Shown here one piece after another: positions 34,333 through 43,504 of a DNA stretch of 64,000 bases. The stretch is taken from assembly GCA_050700055.1 (NCBI GenBank), contig JBOHGE010000012.1:40052-104051 (forward strand), written 5' to 3'. A program made the translations under genes and the position numbers. Source of the DNA: GCA-003244245 sp050700055. Its GTDB lineage: Bacteria; Actinomycetota; Actinomycetes; Mycobacteriales; Pseudonocardiaceae. Numbering within the stretch: position 1 is the stretch's first letter; each line of letters starts with the position of its first letter. The notes below the pieces were generated by a model. That model was not told where the DNA came from. It did no database searches and saw only the letters and a list, made by a program, of their open reading frames with translations.

Positions 34333-35310
34333 TCATGTGACCAGCCCGGCGAGATCCAGGGCCGCCCTGGCCATCGCAGCGGTCGCCGGCACGTCGGACA
34401 TCAGCAGCGGCACTTCCCGGACCCGCACTCCGGGTACAGTCGCGGCATCCCCGGGGTGCACCAGCCACCCGTCCAGCAGCCCACCCGCGCAGCGGGCACC
34501 GTAGTGCCTGCCGACCGCGCCGGCGTCGCACTGCACGCCGATGGCGGCCAGGCAGGCGTCCGCCATTCCGCGCACCGCGCGACCGCCGACGATCGGGGAC
34601 AGGCCGATCACTGCGGCGGGCGTGCCGTGCAGCGCGTCGCGGATACCGGGGATGGCCAGCACGATGCCGATTGACACCACCGGATTGGACGGCGCCACCA
34701 GCACGACGTCCGCCTCGGCGATCGCCTCCAGCACCCCGGCGGCCGGCACCGCGGTGTCGGCGCCCACCGGCACGAACGCGCCGGCCGGCAGCGCCGCGTG
34801 GTGGCGCAGCCACCACTCCTGGAAGTGCATCGGGCTGCGCCCGTCGGCCACGACCACGTGCGTCTCGCACCGATCGTCGGTGACCGGCAGCAGCCGCACC
34901 CCGGGGCGCCATCGATCGCACAGCGCCGCGGTGACCTCCGACAGCGGGTGGCCGGCCCGCAGCAGCCGGGTCCGGACCAGGTGGGTGGCCAGGTCCCGGT
35001 CGCCCAGCGCGAACCAGCCCGGATCGGCGCCGTAGTGCGCCAGCTCCGCTGTGACGGCCCAGGTCTCACCGGATCGTCCCCAGCCACGTTCGACGTCGAT
35101 GCCGCCGCCCAGGGTGTACATGCAGGTGTCCAGATCTGGGCAGATCCGCAGCCCGTGCAGCCAGATATCGTCGCCGGTGTTCACCACAGCGGTGATCACG
35201 TGCTCGCCGGACCCAGCATCCGCCCCGACCGCAGGCAGCCCCAGCGCCGCCTTCACCCCCAGCAGGAACCGGGACCCCCCCACCCCCCCCACCAACACCA
35301 CCACCCTCAC
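34333..35310 (-). CDS. fbiA: Phosphoenolpyruvyl/lactyl transferase of F420 synthesis
   Basis: Transfers the activated phospho-three-carbon unit to Fo, forming (dehydro-)F420-0. The likely start is the GTG at 35310 (VRVVVLVGGVGGSRFLLGV), 325 residues; an ATG at 35334 is inside a hairpin and less likely. CofD-type motifs: VVVLVGGVGGSRF, VVNTGDDIWLHGLRICPDLD, YTLGGGIDVERGWGRSGETW and VLVAPSNPVVSIGIVLAIPG. Starts the fbiA-fbiB-NUDIX operon; convergent, at a distance, to manB as in mycobacteria. Confidence 0.97.
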   Translation of the reverse strand: MRVVVLVGGVGGSRFLLGVKAALGLPAVGADAGSGEHVITAVVNTGDDIWLHGLRICPDLDTCMYTLGGGIDVERGWGRSGETWAVTAELAHYGADPGWFALGDRDLATHLVRTRLLRAGHPLSEVTAALCDRWRPGVRLLPVTDDRCETHVVVADGRSPMHFQEWWLRHHAALPAGAFVPVGADTAVPAAGVLEAIAEADVVLVAPSNPVVSIGIVLAIPGIRDALHGTPAAVIGLSPIVGGRAVRGMADACLAAIGVQCDAGAVGRHYGARCAGGLLDGWLVHPGDAATVPGVRVREVPLLMSDVPATAAMARAALDLAGLVT

Positions 35311-35326
35311 GACGCCCGCCCCGAAT

Positions 35327-35390
35327 CGCGACATGGATGCTTATCGCGGTGCAGGACCCCGTTTGAACCGCGATAAGCATCCATGTCGCG
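35327..35390. terminator. Family B long hairpin, copy 1
   Basis: Perfect 24-base arms (35327-35350 and 35367-35390) containing GACATGGATGCTTATCGCGG, loop of 16 bases. It lies six bases after the stop of the YihY gene and just upstream of fbiA. The same word returns at 55935-56002 after another gene end. Probable factor-independent terminator or 3' stabiliser without T-run. Confidence 0.65.
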
Positions 35391-35395
35391 GTGGC

Positions 35396-36373
35396 TCACT
35401 TGGGGTCGTTGAAGGTGGTGTGGATGTGGGCGTGGGATGTGTAGCGCTCGGTGTCGGCGTAGGAACGGTAGGCGGCCCGGTCGGCGGGGGTCAGCGCCGC
35501 ATCATCGACGAAGGGGGTGAGCAGGTTGCGGGGCCAGAGCCGGCGCGCCCGCACCGCGTTGATCTCGGCGCAGAGCACCACGATGACCGCCTGCAGGTAC
35601 AGCCAGGCCAGCAACCCGAGGACCAGCCCGAACACGCCGTAGATCTGCGAGACCCCGGCCAGCTCCCGGCTGACGAAGAGCGCGCCCACGGTTTGCAGCA
35701 GCTGGACGGCGACCCCGGCGCCGACCGCCCCGGGTATCAGGTCAGCCAGTCTGATGTCGCGCGCGGTCAGCACCCGGAACAAGATCAGGAATGCGGCCAC
35801 GTTGGCGCCCATCGCGATGACGGTCGCGCCGATGCGTACTCCGGTGCCGATCTCGGAGCCGAAGCCGGCGGCCATCGGGCCGATCGCGGCCAGCGCGGTG
35901 GTCGTCAGGATAACCGCCCCGAGCAGGACGAACAGCACCAAGCCGCGTAACCGGGACACCACCGGGTCGGGACGGGCATAGCGTGGCACGGCCCAGACCC
36001 GGTTCAACGCCGTCTGGATGGCCACCGAGACGCCCAGCCCGCCGTAGACGGCACCGGCGATGCCCAGGATCACGCCCAGGCTGCTGCCGTGGATCGAGGC
36101 GACGTTGTCCTGCAGTTGCGGGCCGATGATCGGAAATTGCTGCAGCGCCGAGCCGAGCAGGGCCTGCTGCAGGGCAGGGTCGCCCTCCAGGGTGAAGCCC
36201 AGCATGCTGACCAGCAACAGCAGCAGGGGAAACAGTGAGACGAAACCGTAGTAGGTGATCAGAGCGGCGAGATAGCCGCCTTGGTCGTCGACGAACTTGT
36301 AGACCACCGCCACCGGGAAACCCAACCAGGAATGGTGCCGTTGAAAGTCATCCAGTCGAGCCGTCACACTCAT
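35396..36373 (-). CDS. YihY/BrkB-family membrane protein
   Basis: A 325-residue integral membrane protein, ATG at 36373 behind GGGAGG (a 17-residue extension is unlikely). About six hydrophobic segments are visible, for example ALITYYGFVSLFPLLLLLVS, LGVILGIAGAVYGGLGVSVA, LVLFVLLGAVILTTTALAAI and VFGLVLGLLAWLYLQAVIVV. The conserved GGYLAALITYYGFVSLFP and ALNRVWAVP mark the family. Once annotated as RNase BN, it is now viewed as a possible transporter or envelope protein of unknown substrate. Next to an M50 protease gene on the same strand, 16 bases apart. Confidence 0.93.
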   Translation of the reverse strand: MSVTARLDDFQRHHSWLGFPVAVVYKFVDDQGGYLAALITYYGFVSLFPLLLLLVSMLGFTLEGDPALQQALLGSALQQFPIIGPQLQDNVASIHGSSLGVILGIAGAVYGGLGVSVAIQTALNRVWAVPRYARPDPVVSRLRGLVLFVLLGAVILTTTALAAIGPMAAGFGSEIGTGVRIGATVIAMGANVAAFLILFRVLTARDIRLADLIPGAVGAGVAVQLLQTVGALFVSRELAGVSQIYGVFGLVLGLLAWLYLQAVIVVLCAEINAVRARRLWPRNLLTPFVDDAALTPADRAAYRSYADTERYTSHAHIHTTFNDPK

Positions 36374-36389
36374 TTCCAGCCCTCCCCGG

Positions 36390-37139
36390 TCAGCGCCAGA
36401 ACAGGAGTTCCCGAAAGCCGGCACCTGCTGCCAGCGGGTCGCCGCCGAGCCCGGCGAAGATCGCGAAGCCGGCGCCGAACACTACGTTGCCCACCGCGGG
36501 CACTGCGATGATCAAAAAGAGCAGGACCAGGATGGCGTACACGCCGACGGTGTCGGCCAAGCGGCGCACCTGGGCCGGCAGGTAGGGCTCCAGCGCGCCG
36601 AACCCGTCCAGCCCCGGCACCGGCAGGATGTTCAGCAGGAAGGCGAGCACCTGCACCACGGCGAGGCAGGACAGCCCGGCGGCGAGTCCGCCGGAAAGCC
36701 CGCCGAGGCCGACCGCGGCGATCAGCACGACGCCCAGCGCCAGGTTGGTCAGCGGGCCGGCCAGGGACACCGCCGAGGCGACCGCTCGCGAGCGCAGCGC
36801 GTTGCGGTTGATCCACACCGCCCCGCCGGGCAGCGGGATCCCGCCCAGGGCCAGCAGCAGCAAGGGCAGCAGCAGGGACATCACCGGGTCGGTGTAACGC
36901 CGGATGTCGAGGGTGAGGTATCCCTTGGCGCGTACCGAACGGTCGCCACCCCGGTAGGCCGTCATGGCGTGCCCGAACTCGTGCAGGCACAGCGAGACCG
37001 CCCACCCGCCGAGCACCAGCAACACCACACCCCCGGTGCGGGCCGGGCCCGTGGTCAACGCCGCGAGCGCGCCGCCGGCCACGGCGACGGCGACCAGTAG
37101 CAGGAACAGCGGGTTGGGGGCCACGCTGGTGGCATGCAC
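36390..37139 (-). CDS. Site-2-type membrane metalloprotease (M50)
   Basis: A 249-residue intramembrane protease. The zinc motif HEFGH is at 53-57 inside the second hydrophobic segment, and NILPVPGLDGFGALEP gives the third ligand (Asp). At least five membrane segments are seen. M50 enzymes cut membrane-bound regulators such as anti-sigma factors. The gene begins the pair with yihY. The region to the divergent regulator gene at 37328 holds no clear promoter match. Confidence 0.9.
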   Translation of the reverse strand: MHATSVAPNPLFLLLVAVAVAGGALAALTTGPARTGGVVLLVLGGWAVSLCLHEFGHAMTAYRGGDRSVRAKGYLTLDIRRYTDPVMSLLLPLLLLALGGIPLPGGAVWINRNALRSRAVASAVSLAGPLTNLALGVVLIAAVGLGGLSGGLAAGLSCLAVVQVLAFLLNILPVPGLDGFGALEPYLPAQVRRLADTVGVYAILVLLFLIIAVPAVGNVVFGAGFAIFAGLGGDPLAAGAGFRELLFWR

Positions 37140-37327
37140 GGACCAACCCCCCGCTCACCGTTGGCTCACGATCCGGCCCGTAACACAATTGTAACGGCGC
37201 TCATGAATCGGATGTATGTTTTTGATTGCGTCATGACTCTATCTCTACGCCGGGTGTCCGCACCGGAGGAGACACGCTGGGCATAGGCCGAAGCCGCAGG
37301 TACGGACGCGGAGGAGGCAAAGATCGG

Positions 37328-40255
37328 ATGGACGCGGATCGCCGACGTGGTCGTCGGGCCGGTGCCGAGGTGACTGGTGCCGAGGTGACTGGCGTCGAGG
37401 TGATCGGGGTCGGCCGAACACGGTGGCCGCAGGCGTCCGGACTGCGCCGGGAGCGGCTGCTGGACCGGCTCCGGGTTCCCGCGCACCTGACGCTCGTCCT
37501 CGCTCCCGCGGGTTGCGGCAAGACGACGCTGCTGGCGCAGTACGGCAGCGAGGCGCCGGGCCCGATCATCTGGCACCGGACCGATCGCTTGGATGTCGAT
37601 CCCGAACACTTCACGGCCAAGCTCGCCCGCGGACTGCTCGACGGTGGGGTGCTGGCGCCGGAGCATGCAACGCAGGATGGCTTCGACCGGTTCCTCGACA
37701 CGTTGCGGCTGGTCGGGCCCGGCCCGGTCACGCTGGTGGTCGACGACGCGCACCTGTTGATCGGCTCGCCGACCGAGAGCTGCCTTGAGACGTTGCTGTG
37801 TCATGTTCCGGACGTCTCGGTGGTGCTCGCCGCACGCCGCGCCCTGCACCTGAACCTGTGCCGGATGGAGATCACCCCGATCACCGTGGTGACGGCCGAC
37901 GATCTGCGCTTCCGGTCGTGGGAGGTGGAGGTGCTGTTTCGGGACGTCTACCGCGCGCCGCTGCCGCCCGACGACATCGCCGCGCTGACCCGCCGCACCG
38001 AAGGCTGGGCGGCCTGCCTGCAGCTGTTTCACCTGTCCACCCAGTGCCGCCCGCTCAACGAGCGGCGCCGGGCACTGCACGCGCTGGCCGGCGGGCCCCG
38101 GTTCGTCCGCACCTACCTGGCCAGGACCGTGCTGGCCGAGCTGCCCCACCGGTTGCGGACGTTTCTCACCCGAACCTGCGTGTTCGAGCTGCTCACCGCG
38201 CAGCGCTGCGATCGCCTGCTCGGCACCGACGATGCGCAGCAGCGGCTCGAGGAGCTGGAGGGGCTCGGCGCGTTGACGACCTCGACCGACGGGGGGCAGA
38301 CCTTCCGATACCACGAGGTTTTGCGGCGTCATCTGGAGGGTGCGCTGCTCGACGAGCTCGGGGTCAAGCATACCCAGCTGTGGTATTCCCAGGCGGCGTC
38401 GTTGCTGGAAGAGCTCGGCTCGCTCGGTGAGGCGGTCCGCGCGCACCTGCGTGCGGAGTGCTGGCCGCAGGCCACCCGGTTGCTGCGCGACGACGGGGCG
38501 CGGGTGATCTCGGCCGAGCCCAGCACGGTGTGGCAGGACCTGCTGTCCCAGCAGATGGTCGACGAGGATCCGTGGTTGAGCATGGCCTTCGCCAGGCGGC
38601 TCGCTGCGGAGGGACGGCTGCACGAGGCTGCCCAGCGCTACCGGCACGCCGAGGCCCTGTTCCCCGATCCGGCGGATCGGCAACGGGCGGCCTGGGATCG
38701 CCGGCTGGTCGAGCTGTGGACCGAGGGCCGCCCGCAGCCCCAGCTGCACTGGCTGGACCGGTTGCGGGCCGCGGTGCACCGCCATCCCGGCTCGGGCCGA
38801 CCTGGGCAGAACCCGGGTGACCAGTTGTATGCCGCGGTTGCGTCGCTGCTCACCGGCGACGTCCGGGCAGCCGGCAGCACGCTGGGTGCGCTGCCCGACG
38901 GCCCGGGCAGTGACGACCTGATCGTCCTCGCGGCCAGGCTCGTGCAGCAGGTCGTCGAGCTGACCTGCGGTACCGCCGGGGACGGGTCGGCTGAACAGCT
39001 GGCCACCGACGCCGAGCGGGTCGGTGCCCTGTGGCTGGCCCGCCAAGCTCGGGTGGTGGGTGCGCTGCGGGCCGGCGACGCCGAGGAGATCCAGCGGGTG
39101 ACCGCCGAGTGCGACGATGCGAAAGACGCGTGGGGCACGCTGCTCGCTGCCGCGGCCCAGGCGCTACACCGGCTGTGGTCCGGGCAGCCCGCGCTCGTGG
39201 CGTGGCGGGACGTGGTCACCCGCTGCCGGATCCTCGACGCCGGCAGCCTCGAGGCGTGGGGCTCGGCCTTCGCCGCGCTGGCCGCGGCGAGCCAGGGTGA
39301 CTCCGACGCTGCGGCGATGGCTCGCCTGGCCGAGTCGTTCAGCCGCACGGCCGGTGTCTGGGGGGCACAGGCGTTGACCGCGCTGGTGCTCGCGGCCACC
39401 GACACCGCCTCGCCCGCCGGGCACCAGCAGCAGGCGCGCTGCCTGGCCGAGACGCACGGGCTGCCCTGGCCCGCGGCGCTGGCCGACCGGCTGCTCGGCC
39501 CGCCGGCGCCGGCCGGCCCGGTGGTGGCTGGCCCGGTTGTGGTCAGCTCGGTGCCGGCCGTGGTGCGATTGCGATGCCTCGGTGGGTTCACCTTCGAGGT
39601 TGCCGGCCGCACCGTGGACTGGGCAGCGGTCCGGCCGCGGGCTGCGACGATGCTGCGGCTGCTCGCCATCCATCAGCCGCGGCCGGTGCACCGCGAGTCG
39701 CTGCTGCAGCTGTGGCCGGACCTGTCACCCGACCGGGCGGTGCGCAGCATGCAGGTCGCGGTGTCCAGCCTGCGCTCGTTGCTGGCGTCGGGAGCCGCCC
39801 GGGGCACGCTGCAACGCCGTGGGGACGCCTATGTGCTGGTGCTCCCGCCGGGCAGCGAGGCCGACGTGGCCGAGTTCGCGGCCGCGCTGCAGGCGGCGTT
39901 GCAGGCCAGGCATGCGCACGACGTCGACGCCGAGCGGACCGCGCTGGCCGGCGCCATCGCCACCTACCGCGGCGAGTTGTTGCCCGAGGACGGCCCCGCG
40001 GAGTGGGTCACCGACGTCCGCGAGCGGCTACGCCAGCAGGCGGCGACCGCGGCCGGGCGCTTGGCCGAGCTGAGGCTGGCCGGCGGGGACGTCCGGTCGG
40101 CCATCCACGCTGCGCGCCGCAGCGTGGACATCGACCCGTTCTGCGACGCATCGTGGCGGCTGTTGATCGCTGCCTGCACCGAGGCCGGTGAGCCTGCCGC
40201 GGCTGCTCGGGCCAGGCAGGACTATGCCGAGGTCCTCGACATACTCGGTGTGTGA
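37328..40255 (+). CDS. MalT/LuxR-like ATPase regulator with C-terminal SARP (BTAD) module
   Basis: A 975-residue regulator. ATG at 37328 follows AGGAGG at ten-base spacing; a TTG at 37226 is less likely. Residues 33-330 are a STAND ATPase (LTLVLAPAGCGKTTLLAQYG, Walker A; VTLVVDDAHLLI, Walker B) like MalT. A TPR-like helical middle follows. At about 745 the OmpR-type winged helix begins (LRCLGGFTFEVAGRTVDWAA, LLQLWPDLSPDRAVRSMQVA), then BTAD (LAGAIATYRGELLPEDGPAE, ARRSVDIDPFCDASWRLLIA). SARPs usually have this DNA-binding part at the N-terminus; here it is last. Such regulators activate gene clusters; the neighbouring STAND gene and eCIS genes are possible targets. Confidence 0.9.
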   Translation: MDADRRRGRRAGAEVTGAEVTGVEVIGVGRTRWPQASGLRRERLLDRLRVPAHLTLVLAPAGCGKTTLLAQYGSEAPGPIIWHRTDRLDVDPEHFTAKLARGLLDGGVLAPEHATQDGFDRFLDTLRLVGPGPVTLVVDDAHLLIGSPTESCLETLLCHVPDVSVVLAARRALHLNLCRMEITPITVVTADDLRFRSWEVEVLFRDVYRAPLPPDDIAALTRRTEGWAACLQLFHLSTQCRPLNERRRALHALAGGPRFVRTYLARTVLAELPHRLRTFLTRTCVFELLTAQRCDRLLGTDDAQQRLEELEGLGALTTSTDGGQTFRYHEVLRRHLEGALLDELGVKHTQLWYSQAASLLEELGSLGEAVRAHLRAECWPQATRLLRDDGARVISAEPSTVWQDLLSQQMVDEDPWLSMAFARRLAAEGRLHEAAQRYRHAEALFPDPADRQRAAWDRRLVELWTEGRPQPQLHWLDRLRAAVHRHPGSGRPGQNPGDQLYAAVASLLTGDVRAAGSTLGALPDGPGSDDLIVLAARLVQQVVELTCGTAGDGSAEQLATDAERVGALWLARQARVVGALRAGDAEEIQRVTAECDDAKDAWGTLLAAAAQALHRLWSGQPALVAWRDVVTRCRILDAGSLEAWGSAFAALAAASQGDSDAAAMARLAESFSRTAGVWGAQALTALVLAATDTASPAGHQQQARCLAETHGLPWPAALADRLLGPPAPAGPVVAGPVVVSSVPAVVRLRCLGGFTFEVAGRTVDWAAVRPRAATMLRLLAIHQPRPVHRESLLQLWPDLSPDRAVRSMQVAVSSLRSLLASGAARGTLQRRGDAYVLVLPPGSEADVAEFAAALQAALQARHAHDVDAERTALAGAIATYRGELLPEDGPAEWVTDVRERLRQQAATAAGRLAELRLAGGDVRSAIHAARRSVDIDPFCDASWRLLIAACTEAGEPAAAARARQDYAEVLDILGV

Positions 40256-40369
40256 GCCGGTCCTCTCAGCACTGCGTGAGAAGTACCGCCGGCGGTCAGG
40301 TCAAATTATGCGAGGTTGGCGCGAGCGGAGCGTATCGTCAACTCCCCACCTATCTCTTGGGAGGTTCCG

Positions 40370-42922
40370 GTGTCCACGATCGTAGTGATCGTGCTCGGGA
40401 TTCTCACCTGGGTCGTGCTGGCGATCGCGCTCTCGCTGTTCATGGCCCGGATGAACAGACTTCGGTCGTCGGCGGCCGAGCTGTCCCTGGCCCCTCCGGT
40501 CGGCAAGCCGTTCCTCGACCCCACTGTCGAGGTGCTGACCCGGTTCCCGGCCGAGCCGGCGCGGTTCGTCGGCCGTGCCGAGTTGATGGCTGCGGCCGGT
40601 GCCGCGTTGGCCCCGGCCTCCGGGCGCACCGCGGTGGTGTTCCAGGGAATGGCCGGTGCGGGCAAGACCACCTGTGCGGTGCAGCTCGCCTATCGCCACC
40701 GGCGCGGTTTTACCGGGTTGGCGTTCTGGTCCGCGCCCACCGATCCGGATCAGTTCGGCGAGGCGCTGCGCCTGCTGGCGGTGGCCTTGGCGGAACAGCT
40801 GGCGGATCCCGGGTTCGCGATGGTCGACGAGATCGCCACTCGGGAGCGCCTGGAAGCGTTCCTGCCCACTCTCACCGACGCCGGCCTGCTGCTGATCCTG
40901 GATAATCTCGACACCCTGCTGACCCCGGACGGCCGGTGGCGGGACCTTCGCTGGGCGTCGCTGATCGGCGCGCTCACCGGGCATCAAGGATCCTCACGGG
41001 TGATCCTGACCAGCCGGATCGTGCCGGCCGGGCTGAACGCCGGCACGGTGCTGATCCAGCCGGTGCCCACGCTGTCCCGGGACGAGTCCCTGCTGCTGGT
41101 CCGGGAGCTACCCAACCTGCGTGCGTTGCCGCCCACCGTGGGCCGTCATGTGCTCGCGCTGGCCCAGGGCCATCCCATGCTGCTGGAGTTCGCCGAGGCG
41201 GCTGCAGCCGAGCCGTCCCGGCTGGCCTTCCAGCTGGCTGAGGTCGAAGAAGCGGCGTCTGCCGCCGAGGGTGACGCCGAGCAGCTGCGGCAGACCTGCG
41301 CTGCATGGACCCTCGCCGTCACCGCGACGTTGCCCGCCCCGGCGCGGCTGCTGCTGCACGTGCTGTGCCGGATCGAGGAGACCGATCGGGACACGGCCAT
41401 CCTGGGTGTGAACTGGCCTGCCCTGTGGCGGCGGGTGGACCAGCCCGCCGAACCGCCACCGCTGGCCGGATTGGTCGCTGCGCTGGTCACCGCCGCACTG
41501 ATCGACACCGACCCGGTCGATCCGAACGAGTCCGTGCGCTACCGGATCCACCCCGGCATCGTCGAGGCCATCCACGCGGCGACCCCCGAGCCGGTCACTG
41601 CCGCGGTCGACGCGCAACTCGCCGACTGGTGGACCGTCGTTGGCGACTGGGGGATCGAGCCGCGGCAAACCGGTGCGCGCAGCCGGTGCACGGTGCGGGC
41701 CGGTCTGGCCGCCGCCCGCTACCTGCTGCGTCAACACGACTACGACGCCGCCAGCTGCTTGCTCGAACGAGCCCTGATCCGGAACGGCTACTCCCCGGTC
41801 ACCTCGCTCGCTGTCATTCCGCTGCTGCGGCGCATCGCCGAGGCCACCGGCACCGTCAAAGACCTCGTCGTGCTCGGTGCCGCTGCCCGGAGGGTGGATC
41901 CCGATGCGGCCGAGCTCCTGCTCCGCCGCGCCTACGACCAGGCCATCACCAGCGGCGAGTACCGGCTCGCCTCCACCTCCGCCGGTGAGTTGGTCACCCT
42001 GCTGCGTGATCAGGGCAAACTTGTCGAGGCGCTCACGCTGGCCGGCAAGAAGATCGAGCACACCAGGCAGGCCGGGTTCGGGTTCTGGACCCAGCTCAGC
42101 GACCAGGGCCGGCGGCTGCAGATACTCGGCCTGCTCGGCCACCATGAGCAGGTCCTCTTCTTCGACCTGCCTGCGTTGCGGGCCCGGATGGCCGATCTGC
42201 CCGACCAGCGCGCCGACAACGACCGGGTGAACCCGTGGAACGTCCGGGAGGGAATTCTCGACATCGGCCGCTCGTCCGCGGTGGCCTTGCAGCGCTGGGA
42301 CGACGCACTCGAGCTCAACGACGAGATCGCCGGTGTCAAGCGGCGATGCCGCGCCGACGTTCACGAGGTTGCCCGCATCCGGTTCAACGACTACCTCCCA
42401 CTGCTTCGCCTCGGTCGGTTAACCGATGCTGACCAGCTACTGCGCGAGTGCCAAGACGTCTTCAACACCGCCGGCGACAGTGCACAGCTTGCTGCGGTGT
42501 ATGCCGCCCGCGCCGAGCTGGCATCGCACTGTGATGACCTGGCGGACGCTGTCGACCTGCAGCGCACCTCGCTGCGCTTGGGGTACGTCCATCCCGACCC
42601 CCGCGAGATCTCCACAGCGCACCACAACCTGGCGAACTACCTGTCCCGCCTCCCTGGAAAGTCTGCCGAGCAACGTGCCCACCGCCTCGCCGCTGCACTG
42701 CTGGCCCACCTCACCGGCGAGCTTTGTGAGCCCGCGCTCGCGGTGCTGACCGGCGAGCTGCGCAGCGGTCCCGATGCCCCGCCGACCCTGGCCGAGGTCA
42801 CCCACCTGGTCGACGCCGACAACGGCGTCCGCTTCGGCGCCCTCGTGCTCGCCCTATGTCCCGACCCGACCACCCTGCTGCCCGCATTCAGCGGGCTCAG
42901 CGGGGTTATTCGGCGCCGATAA
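40370..42922 (+). CDS. Membrane-anchored STAND NTPase
   Basis: An 850-residue protein from the GTG at 40370 behind GGGAGG. Residues 3-26 are a transmembrane helix (VIVLGILTWVVLAIALSLFM), so the body faces the cytoplasm. FVGRAELMAAAGAAL is an entry motif of AP-ATPases; Walker A is GMAGAGKT (93-100), Walker B LLLILDNLDTLL (about 173-184); VILTSR is the sensor-like motif. Helical repeats make up the C-terminal half. The last residues (LPAFSGLSGVIRRR) and the stop codon come from the family A hairpin, so the original C-terminus may have been replaced. Cotranscribed with or next to the SARP-type regulator; convergent to the eCIS operon. Confidence 0.88.
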   Translation: MSTIVVIVLGILTWVVLAIALSLFMARMNRLRSSAAELSLAPPVGKPFLDPTVEVLTRFPAEPARFVGRAELMAAAGAALAPASGRTAVVFQGMAGAGKTTCAVQLAYRHRRGFTGLAFWSAPTDPDQFGEALRLLAVALAEQLADPGFAMVDEIATRERLEAFLPTLTDAGLLLILDNLDTLLTPDGRWRDLRWASLIGALTGHQGSSRVILTSRIVPAGLNAGTVLIQPVPTLSRDESLLLVRELPNLRALPPTVGRHVLALAQGHPMLLEFAEAAAAEPSRLAFQLAEVEEAASAAEGDAEQLRQTCAAWTLAVTATLPAPARLLLHVLCRIEETDRDTAILGVNWPALWRRVDQPAEPPPLAGLVAALVTAALIDTDPVDPNESVRYRIHPGIVEAIHAATPEPVTAAVDAQLADWWTVVGDWGIEPRQTGARSRCTVRAGLAAARYLLRQHDYDAASCLLERALIRNGYSPVTSLAVIPLLRRIAEATGTVKDLVVLGAAARRVDPDAAELLLRRAYDQAITSGEYRLASTSAGELVTLLRDQGKLVEALTLAGKKIEHTRQAGFGFWTQLSDQGRRLQILGLLGHHEQVLFFDLPALRARMADLPDQRADNDRVNPWNVREGILDIGRSSAVALQRWDDALELNDEIAGVKRRCRADVHEVARIRFNDYLPLLRLGRLTDADQLLRECQDVFNTAGDSAQLAAVYAARAELASHCDDLADAVDLQRTSLRLGYVHPDPREISTAHHNLANYLSRLPGKSAEQRAHRLAAALLAHLTGELCEPALAVLTGELRSGPDAPPTLAEVTHLVDADNGVRFGALVLALCPDPTTLLPAFSGLSGVIRRR

Positions 42923-42947
42923 CCCCGCTGAGCCCGCTGAATGCGGG
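42881..42947. terminator. Family A long hairpin, copy 3, between convergent genes
   Basis: Perfect 28-base arms (42881-42908 and 42920-42947) with a loop of 11 bases. It contains the TAA stop of the STAND gene and ends nine bases before the eCIS operon's last stop. Position suggests a shared bidirectional terminator. Confidence 0.7.
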
Positions 42948-42955
42948 CGGGTGGC

Positions 42956-43504
42956 TCATGGGTTCAGGGGCAGTATCTGGATCTGGTAGGGGAGGTGGGC
43001 TGGGCGGGCGTCGCGGACGGCTCGGTCCAGGCGGGCTCGGTCGATCGAGTGGGGGTCGTTGACCCGTACGGTCACCTGTAATCCGGGCGTGGTGGCGCCC
43101 GGGGGGGTGGCGCCCGGCTCGGCTGACCATCGGGTGCCACCGCTCTCGATCAGCTCGACCTCACCTCCGGTGAGCAGTTGCAGGTAGTCGACCAGGCCGC
43201 GGTGGGTTCCGCTGGTGGAATGCAGCCGTGCGGCGGCGGCCACCATCGCTCGTTTCCGCTCGTCGGGCCAGGTCTCATCGAGCTCGATATCCACCCAGGA
43301 GGCCAGCCAGGGCAGAAAGTCACCAGGGGTCAACCACGGGTCGAGGTAGGCGTCGAGGCAGTCCAGGGTGAGAAAGACCGGGGCCAGCACGGTGTCCAGC
43401 CCCTCGGTGAAGCGTTGGGCCAGCGAGTCCTCCAGGTACACCCCGGGCAGCAGCTCGCCCATCGGGTGCGCCGATGCCAGGTCAGGGACGGTGCCGCGGC
43501 TCAC
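42956..43504 (-). CDS. eCIS tail protein I (baseplate)
   Basis: A 182-residue baseplate protein of the phage P2 tail-protein-I type. GTG at 43504 overlaps the baseplate J stop (GTGA). Key stretches are YLEDSLAQRFTEGLDTVLAP, DPWLTPGDFLPWLASWVDIE and LHSTSGTHRGLVDYLQLLTG, typical of the family. Its C-terminal part LQVTVRVNDPHSIDRARLDR resembles relatives in eCIS clusters. It would link the baseplate wedge to fibres; no fibre gene follows. Last gene of the minus-strand operon. Confidence 0.88.
   Translation of the reverse strand: MSRGTVPDLASAHPMGELLPGVYLEDSLAQRFTEGLDTVLAPVFLTLDCLDAYLDPWLTPGDFLPWLASWVDIELDETWPDERKRAMVAAAARLHSTSGTHRGLVDYLQLLTGGEVELIESGGTRWSAEPGATPPGATTPGLQVTVRVNDPHSIDRARLDRAVRDARPAHLPYQIQILPLNP

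Noticed and set aside
35311..35334. ATG start of fbiA at 35334
   Set aside because: It lies in a hairpin arm; the domain begins exactly at the GTG at 35310.
37226..37327. TTG start adding 34 residues to the SARP-type regulator
   Set aside because: Rare start codon without ribosome binding site; the ATG at 37328 has AGGAGG upstream.
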